A DNA stretch of 64,000 nucleotides. It comes from Geminisphaera colitermitum TAV2. GTDB lineage: Bacteria > Verrucomicrobiota > Verrucomicrobiia > Opitutales > Opitutaceae. The notes beneath the pieces are model-generated. The model saw only the letters and a program-made list of their open reading frames with translations. It was not told where the DNA came from and searched no databases. Position numbers and translations under genes: made by a program. Positions 24,823 to 33,834 of the stretch are shown here, one piece after another; within the stretch, counting starts at the first letter, position 1, and every line of letters begins with the position of its first letter. Location: contig NZ_ABEA03000005.1 in the NCBI RefSeq assembly GCF_000171235.2, positions 23,167-87,166 of the forward strand, read 5' to 3'.

Positions 24823-27581
24823 GGCCTGGGTTTCCTCGCGGCGGGCGCGGGTTTGTGGGGCGGCGGAGGCCCGGGAGCCGGATCTGGGGAGCGGTGCTGC
24901 CCGGCGAGTTGCCTGGCCAGTCGGTCGTGCTGCTCGCGCAGGTCGGCCTCCACTTTCTTGGACGCGGTCACGTCGGTGAAGGTGATGACCACGCCGTCGA
25001 TCCGGTTGTCCATGGTGCGATAGGGCATGATACGCACGATGAACCAACGTCCGTCCTTGGTGGTGATCGAGGTTTCCGAAAACACGAGGGTCCGCAGCAC
25101 TTCCCGCGCGTCCTCGACGAGGGCGGGGTAGAGCAGGTCGGAGGCAAGGTCGGTGATGGGCCGGCCCACGTCGCCCGGGATGAACTTGATGATGGTCCCG
25201 GCCTGGAGGGTGAAGCGCCGCACGCAGAGCGCATTGTCCAGAAACACCGTGGCGATGTCGGTGCTGTTGAGCAGGTTTTTCATGTCGTTGTTCGCCGCGG
25301 AAAGTTCGTCGAGTTTGGATTGCAGCTCGGCGTTCACGGTTTGCAGTTCCTCGTTGAGCGACTGCATCTCTTCCTTCGAGGTGGTGAGTTCCTCGTTGGT
25401 GGACTGCAGTTCCTCGTTGGTGGATTGCAGCTCTTCGTTCATGGACTTGAGTTCTTCCTGCGATGTCTGCATCTCCTCGCGGCAGGCGTGCGCCTCCTGC
25501 CGGGCGCGTTGCAGTTCGCGCTCCAGTTCGCGGATGGCGGGACTGCGAAGGGAGGCTTTCCCGGCTTTGCCGATGGGGGAGGTCTCGACCGGGCCGGCGG
25601 TGTCGGAAAAGACGATCAACACCATGCCGCGCAATTCCCCGGGTTCGTCGAGCACCTGCACGAGAAGGTCCACGGAGCGCGCGCCGTCCCCGACCTTGAT
25701 GCCGCGGACGGTGATGGCGGTTTTTTTCTGGTGCGCTTTTTGGAGGGCGTCGACCAGCGGGTGGCGCAGTCCTTCGCGGGCCATGGCGATCACGTTCCAG
25801 TTGGCCTTGCCGGCGGCGGGTTCGAGGTAGTTGCCGGTGCGGCCGTTGATGTAGAGGATGTCTCCCCGTTCGTTGACGAGCACCGCCGGTGGGGCGAAGC
25901 GGGCTTGGAGCAGATGATCGGCGAGCGACTGGAGGCTGGGGCTGGGGCGTTGCGCCGCCTGCGGAGTGTCCGTCCGTTCCGCCGCGGCGGACGCGAAGAC
26001 GGCGGGGAAGTCGAGATGGCTGCCGGGCGGCGCCGATTCGGTCCGCCGGAAAATCCGCTCCTTGATCGCCAGCGGAGTGAACAGGCCGGCAAAGCCGCCG
26101 ATGCTCTCCGCGCTGCCGAGAAACAGCACGCCGCGGGGGTTGAGGCAGTAGTGGAAAAGGGGGAATAGTTTCCGCTGCAATTCCGGGGTCAGGTAGATCA
26201 GCAGGTTCCGGCAGCAGAGGAGGTCCAGCTTGGTGAACGGCGGGTCCATGATGAGGTTTTGCGGAGCGAAGGTCACCGCCGCGCGGATCTGCTTGTTCAC
26301 GCGGTAACCATCGGGTTCCTTGACGAAAAACCGGTCGAGCCGCGTCGGCGACACGTCGGCAGAGATGTTTTCCGGGAAAAGCCCCTGGCGGGCACGGGAG
26401 ATTGCGTCCTTGTCCAAGTCGGTCGCGTAGATTTGCAGGGCAACATGGTCCGCGGGCCGGGCGTTCTGGAGCGCCTCGGTGAGGAGGATGGCGAGCGAGT
26501 AGGCTTCCTCGCCGGTCGAGCAGCCGGCCACCCATGCCCGCAGGGTCCCGCCGGGGCCGCGGCCCGCGAGCAGGGCAGGGAGCGTTTGGGCCAGTTGCTG
26601 CCAGGCCGGGGGGTCGCGAAAGAAGCGCGTCACCCCGATCAGCAGTTCCTTGAAGAAGATGTCCAGCTCCTGAGGATTTTCCTGCAGATACCGGACGTAG
26701 GCGTCGATTTTGCTGATCCGGTGGATGCCCATGCGGTGTTCGACCCGGCGGTCGAGCGTGCTGCGGCGATACAGGGTGAAATCGTTGCCGGTGTGGGCGC
26801 GCAGCAGAATCACGATCTTTTCCAGAGCGCCCCGGATGTTTCCCTCCAGAAGCAGCGGGCCGGTCTTGCCGATGCGCGGGCGGTGCTGGCGGTAGGCGAT
26901 CAGCCTGTCGGCCAGTTGCCCGGCGGGAGCCACGATATCCGCCAGACCCGCATCGATCGCGCTGCGCGGCATGGCGTCGAACTTCGCCGTGGCCGGGTCC
27001 TGCACCAGGGTGACCCCGGCCTTTTCCTTGATGGCGCGCAGGCCCAGCGTTCCGTCGCTGCCCATGCCGGAGAGGATGATGCCCACGCTTCGCTGTTGCT
27101 GGTCCTCGGCGAGGGAGCGGAAAAAGAAATCGATGGGCAGGCGCAGGCCGCGGGGCGCGGCGGGGACGAGCAGGTGCAGCGTCCCGTGGAGGAGCGACAG
27201 GTCGCGGTTGGGCGGGATCACGTAAACGCGTCCCGGACGGACCCGGATGCGATCCGTCACCTGCGTCACCTTCATGGAGGTGGAGCGCTGGAGCAGTTCC
27301 GGCATCATTCCCTTCTGCGTGGGGTCCAGATGCTGGACGACCGCAAAGGCCATGCCGCAGTCCGGCGGCACCTGTTCGAAGAACTGCACGAGGGCCTCCA
27401 AGCCTCCGGCCGAGGCTCCGATGCCCACGATGGGGAAGGAGCGATCTACCGGTCGTTTGATCGGCGCGGAGGGCGCGGGGGTGGCAAGTGATGCCGCACG
27501 GGCGGGCCGGCGCTTCTGCGATTTAAGGGGTGTTGGATTTTTCAAAATGTGATCAAGCCTTCCCATGTCCGGGTTTTGCAC
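24819..27581 (-). CDS. CheB-CheR-PAS fusion signalling protein
   Basis: 920 residues (GTG at 27581; ATG 27566 is an alternative). The CheB methylesterase domain lies at about 45-240, with catalytic Ser in GIGASAGGLEAL, His in VQHLDPTQKGMM and Asp in SGMGSDGTLGLRAIK. It lacks the usual receiver domain. The CheR methyltransferase domain (about 260-510) has the SAM loop WVAGCSTGEEAYSLAI and NLLIYLTPELQRKLFP. A PAS-like region follows, then a long Glu/Leu coiled coil (about 680-750, repeated EELQSTNEEL). A second PAS domain covers about 765-880 and a Pro-rich tail ends the chain. In this family the output is usually a linked kinase or cyclase; here a kinase gene overlaps. No chemotaxis receptor is nearby, so a non-chemotactic stress-sensing role is inferred. 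Confidence 0.9.
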   Translation of the reverse strand: MQNPDMGRLDHILKNPTPLKSQKRRPARAASLATPAPSAPIKRPVDRSFPIVGIGASAGGLEALVQFFEQVPPDCGMAFAVVQHLDPTQKGMMPELLQRSTSMKVTQVTDRIRVRPGRVYVIPPNRDLSLLHGTLHLLVPAAPRGLRLPIDFFFRSLAEDQQQRSVGIILSGMGSDGTLGLRAIKEKAGVTLVQDPATAKFDAMPRSAIDAGLADIVAPAGQLADRLIAYRQHRPRIGKTGPLLLEGNIRGALEKIVILLRAHTGNDFTLYRRSTLDRRVEHRMGIHRISKIDAYVRYLQENPQELDIFFKELLIGVTRFFRDPPAWQQLAQTLPALLAGRGPGGTLRAWVAGCSTGEEAYSLAILLTEALQNARPADHVALQIYATDLDKDAISRARQGLFPENISADVSPTRLDRFFVKEPDGYRVNKQIRAAVTFAPQNLIMDPPFTKLDLLCCRNLLIYLTPELQRKLFPLFHYCLNPRGVLFLGSAESIGGFAGLFTPLAIKERIFRRTESAPPGSHLDFPAVFASAAAERTDTPQAAQRPSPSLQSLADHLLQARFAPPAVLVNERGDILYINGRTGNYLEPAAGKANWNVIAMAREGLRHPLVDALQKAHQKKTAITVRGIKVGDGARSVDLLVQVLDEPGELRGMVLIVFSDTAGPVETSPIGKAGKASLRSPAIRELERELQRARQEAHACREEMQTSQEELKSMNEELQSTNEELQSTNEELTTSKEEMQSLNEELQTVNAELQSKLDELSAANNDMKNLLNSTDIATVFLDNALCVRRFTLQAGTIIKFIPGDVGRPITDLASDLLYPALVEDAREVLRTLVFSETSITTKDGRWFIVRIMPYRTMDNRIDGVVITFTDVTASKKVEADLREQHDRLARQLAGQHRSPDPAPGPPPPHKPAPAARKPRP

Positions 27582-27696
27582 CGTTGTTCGGCTCTGTCCT
27601 CAGCAAACTCCATAATCGGCAACGTGTCCAGTCTGCGTCCGGCAAGTGACTGGTGTATTGTTAAAAATACTACAAATCCAACATGAGTCCCGGTTT

Positions 27697-28569
27697 TTAC
27701 GCGGCCGCTTTGCGATGACCCTGACGCCGCCGCCAGAGGGTGAAGCCGAGGGCGCCGAGGGGGGCCAGCCAGAGAACCGCGGCCGGCTCCGGAACGGGCA
27801 CCATGGTAATGCCGTCGGCGGCATACGTCAGGCCGCCGGTCCAGTCGCCGCCACCGAGTCCTCCCAAGGCATCAATCTGGTTGTTGCCGAGGGTGACGGC
27901 GGCCAGCGCGAGGAGCCGGGCTCCGCCAGCGGTTCCGTCGCCAGCGGTGATGCTGGTGCCGGAAATGTAATTTCCCGCGATCACGTTGTCGGCGCCGAAT
28001 GTGATTTCAGTCCCGGTGTTCCAGAAAATGCCGAGGTCGCTGCCGCCGTTGGAACCGGCATTGATTACCGTGACCGAGGCCCCCACGGAGGTGGTGAGCG
28101 AGGTGCCGATCTGGAAAACCCAGAACGCGTCATCCTGTCCGTTGGCGTCGAGCACGAGTGCTCCGGTCAAAGCCGCCGCGGAGTCAAATTTGTAAATACC
28201 CGGGAGCAGGGTTTGCCCGCCCAGATTCACGTTACCCAAGTTCGTGTCGAACGCCATGAGGGCCAGCCCTGTGGCTGCCTTGATGAGATCGAGATGCGCT
28301 TGGTTGGTCACACTGCCGGTTTCGATGATGCCCCCGTTTACGATCAATGCCGGAGGAAAGCCGGAGACCGCGGTGCCCGGACCGACACCAACGTTACCGT
28401 TGCTGATCACCGTGCCACTGGCACCGGAACTGGTGATGGTCGTGCCGCCAAGCAGCGTGAAGTCACCTGCGGAAAGCAGGATTGACTGGGCGGAAACGGT
28501 GGCCGGAACGCCAAACGTTGCGGCGAACACCGTCACAGGTAAAAGAATCGGACGTATGATTTTTAGCAT
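27697..28569 (-). CDS. DUF3494 (ice-binding-like) PEP-CTERM protein
   Basis: 290 residues from ATG 28569, chosen because the signal peptide begins there (MLKIIRPILLPVTVFAATFG, ending VSAQ). The body (about 30-245) follows the DUF3494 ice-binding beta-helix pattern: FTLLGGTTITSSGASGTVIS, GNVGVGPGTAVSGFPP, GQTLLPGIYKFDSAAALTGA, DDAFWVFQIGTSLTT, NVIAGNYISGTSITAGDGT and GGARLLALAAVTL. A PEP-CTERM tail closes it (VPEPAAVLWLAPLGALGF, WRRRQGHRK). Exported and probably surface-sorted. Ice binding itself is not proven by the fold; many DUF3494 members are adhesins or of unknown role. A shared stress motif lies 32 bp upstream. Confidence 0.88.
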   Translation of the reverse strand: MLKIIRPILLPVTVFAATFGVPATVSAQSILLSAGDFTLLGGTTITSSGASGTVISNGNVGVGPGTAVSGFPPALIVNGGIIETGSVTNQAHLDLIKAATGLALMAFDTNLGNVNLGGQTLLPGIYKFDSAAALTGALVLDANGQDDAFWVFQIGTSLTTSVGASVTVINAGSNGGSDLGIFWNTGTEITFGADNVIAGNYISGTSITAGDGTAGGARLLALAAVTLGNNQIDALGGLGGGDWTGGLTYAADGITMVPVPEPAAVLWLAPLGALGFTLWRRRQGHRKAAA

Positions 28570-28600
28570 GGAATAGTATACGCCGTTTGAAGCTCTGCCG

Positions 28601-28618
28601 TTATTGGGTCTTACCCTA
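28601..28618 (-). promoter_or_regulatory. Shared stress-locus motif, site D (before DUF3494 gene)
   Basis: On the minus strand TAGGGTAAGACCCAATAA, 32 bp before the ATG at 28569. It matches the consensus TAGGGTTASACCCCATAG at 15 of 18 positions. Confidence 0.45.
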
Positions 28619-28695
28619 CCAGAGGACGCGCGCCCGCTGTTTTTGGCCTCCGTCCTCCCCGCGGTCGTCACCGGTCCGCACCATTACCGTTATCA

Positions 28696-28917
28696 TCAAG
28701 GACGCACTCCGTTTTCCACGGAGAAGCCGACCTTGATGGTGACCTGCCAGTGTTGCACCTTGCCCTTGTCGATGTTGCCGCGCGTTTCCACCACTTGGAA
28801 CCAGCAGAGGTTTTTTACAGTTTTGTGGGCGCGCCGGATGGCCTTGTCCACCGCGTCCTCAATGGACGTGGTCGAGGTGCCGGTGAGTTCGACGAGCTTG
28901 TAGACGTGATCTTTCAT
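28696..28917 (-). CDS. Dodecin-family flavin-binding protein
   Basis: 73 residues: [44 protein letters not shown]-type strand [19 protein letters not shown] and TIKVGF. This is the full dodecin fold (about 70 residues), including the Trp and Gln region that stacks flavin in the known dodecamer. It stores or buffers flavins in the cytoplasm. Its ATG overlaps the stop of the CsbD gene (28914-28917), so they form a coupled pair. Confidence 0.93.
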   Translation of the reverse strand: MKDHVYKLVELTGTSTTSIEDAVDKAIRRAHKTVKNLCWFQVVETRGNIDKGKVQHWQVTIKVGFSVENGVRP

Positions 28918-29111
28918 GGCCGTTTTCCGTATTCGTTGATCGCCTTTTCGATTGCGTCACGGCTTTCACCGGTGCGCTTCTGTATCCGGCCGATCAATTC
29001 ATCCTGTTTGCCTTCGGCGCATTGGAGATCGTCATCGGTGAGTCTGGCCCACTTTTGCTTCAACTTTCCCTTGATGATGTTCCAGTCGCCTTTGATTTCG
29101 AGTGTGTTCAT
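28914..29111 (-). CDS. CsbD-family stress protein
   Basis: 65 residues from ATG 29111: [60 protein letters not shown]. This is the complete CsbD signature (GxWxxxKGKxKxxW, LTDDDL, GKxxxLxGxIQxxTGxS). A small hydrophilic protein of general stress regulons. It overlaps the dodecin start by 4 bp. A motif shared with three other stress genes lies about 110 bp upstream. Confidence 0.95.
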   Translation of the reverse strand: MNTLEIKGDWNIIKGKLKQKWARLTDDDLQCAEGKQDELIGRIQKRTGESRDAIEKAINEYGKRP

Positions 29112-29219
29112 GGTGAGTTTTTCGATTCCTTGTTTCCGTTTGTCGCCAACGTGACGGCAAACGTGCATTCCGTTATCGGGGTGCCGACCCATACTCTATG
29201 GTCAGGGCGGGCCCGGCTG

Positions 29220-29237
29220 CCATGGGGTGTAACCCTA
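29220..29237 (-). promoter_or_regulatory. Shared stress-locus motif, site B (before csbD-dodecin)
   Basis: On the minus strand TAGGGTTACACCCCATGG, 109 bp before the CsbD start. It shares a 14-bp core (GGGTTACACCCCAT) exactly with site C at 30297. Confidence 0.55.
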
Positions 29238-29294
29238 ACGGCGGAGGATGGATGCCTCCGCCCGAGGGGCGTCGGGATGCGCGATCCTATGAAA

Positions 29295-30185
29295 TCAGGA
29301 AGACGGGCTCACCGGGATCATGGTATCCGGAGGCGGAAGCCGGTAACCTGAATCCCAAGTCTGTCCGCCGGACGGCATGCGGAGGAGCACGACTTCCAGA
29401 GATGTTCGGTTATAGGTTCCGTTGATCATGCTTAGCGTTCCGTTCCGGACGCGGTCATTCAGTATGGGGCTCAGATCGAGGATGCGGTTTCTTGCGTTCG
29501 TCGCAATCCGGTCGAGCGCGTCGTCCATCTGCGACTTCGAGCCGCCGTATAGGGCTTCAAGTTCGGGTGTCGGCTGCACGAGCACCAAGAAAAGAGGCGC
29601 ATTGGTGGTGAGGAATTTTTCGACAATGCGCCGGACGTCGTCCTCGGTAATGTTCTCAAGGTCCACCGCCTCCGTTACAATCGCGCCTGGTTCGGCATCG
29701 AGGATTTCGGGGACCAAGGGCGCCAGTTCCACACTGGTCACCACGAAAGCATCCACCGCCCTGACCCTGCCGGACGGGGGCTGCTGCCCGGATGACGGTC
29801 CCTGTAATCCTGTCTCTTGGGAGTGGCCTGTTCGCATGCGTTGATTGCCGGCATTGAGCTTACGAACGACATCGGATGCCTGCATCGAAGAGGCGGTTTC
29901 CTGACTGCCGCCTTGGGACTGATTCGTGGTGGCGCCGGACGAGGGTCCGTCAGCGCCCAAGGTGAACACCGAGGTTAGCATGGCGGCCGACAAAACAGAT
30001 GCGAGCCGGAGGGATTTCAGGCCGCCCTCCGATCTGAATTTTTCGGGCCGAGGCAGAAACCGGAAGAGGTTTTTCAGGGCGTTGCGTGCGTGCCGGACGA
30101 ATTGGCCAGACTGTTCGACCACGAGCCCGGTGGACATGTCCGGGGCGTCGGTGGGAACGATAAATTTGCAGATGTAGTTTTCCAT
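29295..30185 (-). CDS. Carbonic-anhydrase-like protein lacking zinc ligands
   Basis: 296 residues. A cytoplasmic-looking N-terminal region (about 1-60) precedes a hydrophobic segment (LRLASVLSAAMLTSVFTLGA, about 60-78) that could be a membrane anchor, then a Ser/Gln-rich linker. The C-terminal part resembles beta-class carbonic anhydrases: VVRKLNAGNQRMRTG (usual LxxGNxRF), AFVVTSVELAPLVPEILDAE (usual CxDSRV-PE-IFD), GAIVTEAVDLENITEDD and PLFLVLVQPTPELEALYGG (usual LVVLGHTxCGA). The Cys-Asp-Arg and His-x-x-Cys zinc ligands are all replaced, so catalysis is not expected. It may be a structural or binding relative. Site C of the shared motif lies 112 bp upstream. Confidence 0.6.
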   Translation of the reverse strand: MENYICKFIVPTDAPDMSTGLVVEQSGQFVRHARNALKNLFRFLPRPEKFRSEGGLKSLRLASVLSAAMLTSVFTLGADGPSSGATTNQSQGGSQETASSMQASDVVRKLNAGNQRMRTGHSQETGLQGPSSGQQPPSGRVRAVDAFVVTSVELAPLVPEILDAEPGAIVTEAVDLENITEDDVRRIVEKFLTTNAPLFLVLVQPTPELEALYGGSKSQMDDALDRIATNARNRILDLSPILNDRVRNGTLSMINGTYNRTSLEVVLLRMPSGGQTWDSGYRLPPPDTMIPVSPSS

Positions 30186-30296
30186 ATATTTTGTTTCTCG
30201 TGCATTCCGAGGCTTGGAGTTCCGGCTGTTTGCCGGAGCTTGGGCGGAGGGGGATGCCAGCGTGAAACAACAATACGGCAGGAGGCCGACCGTTCA

Positions 30297-30314
30297 CTAT
30301 GGGGTGTAACCCAC
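30297..30314 (-). promoter_or_regulatory. Shared stress-locus motif, site C
   Basis: On the minus strand TGTGGGTTACACCCCATAG, 112 bp before the start of the carbonic-anhydrase-like gene. Its GGGTTACACCCCAT core is identical to site B. Confidence 0.55.
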
Positions 30315-30434
30315 ATCGCGGACGACGAAATGCCGCCACGCCCCGGAAACGGCGGCGGGGCGTCGGAGCGGATGGATGATGATGAACTCTGTTGCACGAC
30401 GACGCATCGCAGGAAAAACAACTGGATAGGTTCA

Positions 30435-30452
30435 GTGGGGTGATCACCCCAC
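30435..30452. promoter_or_regulatory. 18-bp perfect palindrome
   Basis: GTGGGGTGATCACCCCAC is a perfect 9+9 inverted repeat upstream of the response-regulator region. It may be a dimeric regulator's operator. It could also form a small hairpin. Confidence 0.45.
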
Positions 30453-30704
30453 AAACGACTTCTCGCCATCATCGGCCGTTCGCATTAGGTAACAGACAGA
30501 CGCAGGTACCGATATGCCTTCCCCGGCCCTGAGAGGAACCGCCATCCGGCGACAAAAACCCCGCGTGACAGGACGCAGTCATGAGAACCGACACCAATAT
30601 AAAATTCGAGAAACGGTATCACATCGCGTTGCAACGTCACCTTCGCCAGCAGACGCATGGCAGGTTGCCTGTCCGTTCGGCAGGTTTGCCCGGGCGCGCA
30701 GCCG

Positions 30705-30802
30705 TAACTTCAAGGCTGAATATCGTGTCGGCGCCGGGCGAGGGCACCACCGTGCGGGCCCAGATTCCATTTCACCGCAATCAGGGAGGAACGGATTCAT
30801 GA
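30705..30802 (+). pseudogene. C-terminal tail of a lost histidine kinase
   Basis: The frame ending at TGA 30802 encodes SRLNIVSAPGEGTTVRAQIPF, which is the end of a HATPase_c domain (G2 box) and closely resembles the end of the kinase at 23443 (ESAPGAGTTVRAEVPV). Upstream of SRLN the frame gives no kinase homology, so most of the gene was deleted. Its stop overlaps the response-regulator ATG (ATGA at 30799-30802), the typical coupling of a kinase-regulator pair. Confidence 0.65.
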
Positions 30803-31476
30803 AACGGATCACCGTATTACTCGCCGAAGACCATGCCATCGTCCGCGAAGGATTGCGGTCGCTGCTGGCGCTGGATGCCGCCTTCGAAGTCGTCGGCGAA
30901 GCCTCGACCGGCCGCCAAGCCGTGGACTTGGCCCGAACACTCTGCCCCGCCGTTGTCGTGATGGACATCGCCATGCCCGTGCTCAACGGCTTCGAGGCGA
31001 CGCGCCAGATTCTGCTCATCGCACCCGCCACCAAGGTGCTGGTGCTCTCCGCGCACAGCGACGACGAGTATGTGGCGAAAATGGCCGCGGTCGGCGCGTC
31101 CGGTTATCTGGTTAAGCAAAACTCCGGGCAGGTGCTGGTCCGCGCGATCAAAGAAATCGTTGCCGGGCATCCGTATTTCAGCCCGTCGATTTTGAAACGC
31201 CTGCAGGACGCGGCGCGACGGTCCCTCGAAACCGGCACACCTCGTGCGAAGCCCAGCCAGTCGCTGACCACGCGTGAGGCGGAGGTGCTGCAACTTGTGG
31301 CTGAAGGTGCCGCCAACAAACAGGTCGCGGCCGAACTCGGCATCAGCATCAAGACGGTCGAAAAACACCGGCAGCAACTGATGAACAAGCTCGACATCCA
31401 CGACACCGCCGGACTCACCCGCCACGCCATTGCCACAGGCGTCATCGAGAACAGCATCCAAGTGACGACCGACTGA
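30799..31476 (+). CDS. NarL/LuxR-type response regulator
   Basis: 225 residues from ATG 30799, preceded by a strong ribosome-binding site AGGGAGGA at 30783-30790. The receiver domain (about 1-120) has the acidic pair in LLAEDHAIVREGLRSLL, phospho-acceptor Asp in PAVVVMDIAMPVLNGFEA and the conserved Lys in GYLVKQNSG. The LuxR DNA-binding domain (about 150-215) has LTTREAEVLQLVAEGAANKQ and ELGISIKTVEKHRQQLM. Its own kinase gene is deleted, leaving a tail. It may now be phosphorylated by the similar kinase at 23443. A C16 run follows it. Confidence 0.93.
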   Translation: MKRITVLLAEDHAIVREGLRSLLALDAAFEVVGEASTGRQAVDLARTLCPAVVVMDIAMPVLNGFEATRQILLIAPATKVLVLSAHSDDEYVAKMAAVGASGYLVKQNSGQVLVRAIKEIVAGHPYFSPSILKRLQDAARRSLETGTPRAKPSQSLTTREAEVLQLVAEGAANKQVAAELGISIKTVEKHRQQLMNKLDIHDTAGLTRHAIATGVIENSIQVTTD

Positions 31477-31494
31477 CACATGCCGGTAATCTCT

Positions 31495-31510
31495 CCCCCC
31501 CCCCCCCCCC
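31495..31510. repeat. C16 homopolymer between response regulator and omega gene
   Basis: Sixteen C residues 19 bp after the response-regulator stop, in the leader of the omega-GroEL-L35 cluster. Confidence 0.8.
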
Positions 31511-31699
31511 TTAAACTATAAACATTTCAAGCGGTTGCCCCGCGAGCACGTTGCCCGACCCAGCCGCCGGGAACGGTGATATATATCGCGTTTTTGATAA
31601 ATTAGTTATAAAATGCCTGAACCAGCCGAGAACCAGGGGCTGGGAATCTGTCATTCACCACCACAACCACAATGCCGTGCAGCACGGCCCGCCATTTTT

Positions 31700-31918
31700 A
31701 TGAGAGACGACTACATCCAAAACGCACTCAAAGTCATCGACGACCCATACATCCTGATCAATGTCGTGTCGCGCCGAGTCAAACAGCTCCGGCAAGGCCA
31801 CCGCCCGCTCGTGGAATCGCTGGAAAAAATGGAGCCCGAAGACGTCGCCTTGCGCGAAATCTTCGAAGGCAAAATCATCTACAAACTCCCGACTGTCCAA
31901 GAACTGGCGCGTCGGTGA
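31700..31918 (+). CDS. rpoZ: RNA polymerase omega subunit
   Basis: 72 residues from ATG 31700 (the frame is open from 31613 but the extension has no omega homology). MRDDYIQNALKVIDDPYILI and NVVSRRVKQLRQGHRPLVES match the conserved region 1 of omega (FxLVxVAxRRxxQL). VALREIFEGKIIYK matches the ALREIxEGKI end. Omega helps fold beta-prime and assemble the polymerase core. Omega is normally next to gmk or spoT; here it is next to groEL and rpmI, which suggests an additional copy. AT-rich sequence and a C16 run lie upstream. Confidence 0.85.
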   Translation: MRDDYIQNALKVIDDPYILINVVSRRVKQLRQGHRPLVESLEKMEPEDVALREIFEGKIIYKLPTVQELARR

Positions 31919-31928
31919 GTTTCACCCT

Positions 31929-31947
31929 CCCCCCCCCCCCCCCCCCC
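31929..31947. repeat. C19 homopolymer in the groEL leader
   Basis: Nineteen consecutive C residues, 11 bp after the omega stop and 62 bp before the groEL ATG. It is the longest homopolymer in the window and lies where its length could alter promoter spacing or transcript structure. Confidence 0.85.
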
Positions 31948-31979
31948 TCCGCGTCACCGCCCGGCCCTCCATTTTTTAA

Positions 31980-33590
<1,611 letters not shown>

Positions 33591-33628
33591 TTACGGCCGC
33601 ATTCCGTATCATTTAACCGAATACATTT

Positions 33629-33823
33629 ATGCAAAAGACCAAAAAATCCATCTCCAAGCGATTCAAGATAACCGGCACCGGCAAGATGCTGCGCCGGACA
33701 CCCGGCTTCCGGCATCTGCTCGCTTCAAAAAGCACGAAATCCAAACGGCGCGCGTCGAAGGACAAACTCGTTGCCCCCGGGCACGCCGCTGCGCTGAAGC
33801 AGTGCCTGCCCTTCGGTCTCTGA
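33629..33823 (+). CDS. rpmI: Ribosomal protein bL35
   Basis: 64 residues: MQKTKKSISKRFKITGTGKM, LRRTPGFRHLLASKSTKSKR, VAPGHAAALKQCLPFGL. It matches bL35 (MPKMKTKxAxxKRFKxTGxGKxxR, H-x-L-x-x-K-x-x-KRR, L). Normally it sits in infC-rpmI-rplT; none of those are adjacent, so it may be an alternative version. It lies 38 bp after groEL, and is probably in the same transcript. Confidence 0.92.
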   Translation: MQKTKKSISKRFKITGTGKMLRRTPGFRHLLASKSTKSKRRASKDKLVAPGHAAALKQCLPFGL

Positions 33824-33834
33824 CAGACCCTCGC

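Larger units (their letters stand above)
30186..30704. other. Divergent spacer with regulatory sites
   Basis: About 520 bp between the carbonic-anhydrase-like gene and the kinase remnant. It holds site C (30297-30314), an 18-bp palindrome (30435-30452) and no convincing gene on either strand. Confidence 0.5.

Noticed and set aside
24819..26535. N-terminal extension of the histidine kinase frame to 26535
   Set aside because: The extension overlaps the CheB-CheR gene in another frame and is Arg/Pro-rich without homology. The ATG at 24822 fits the ATGA overlap.
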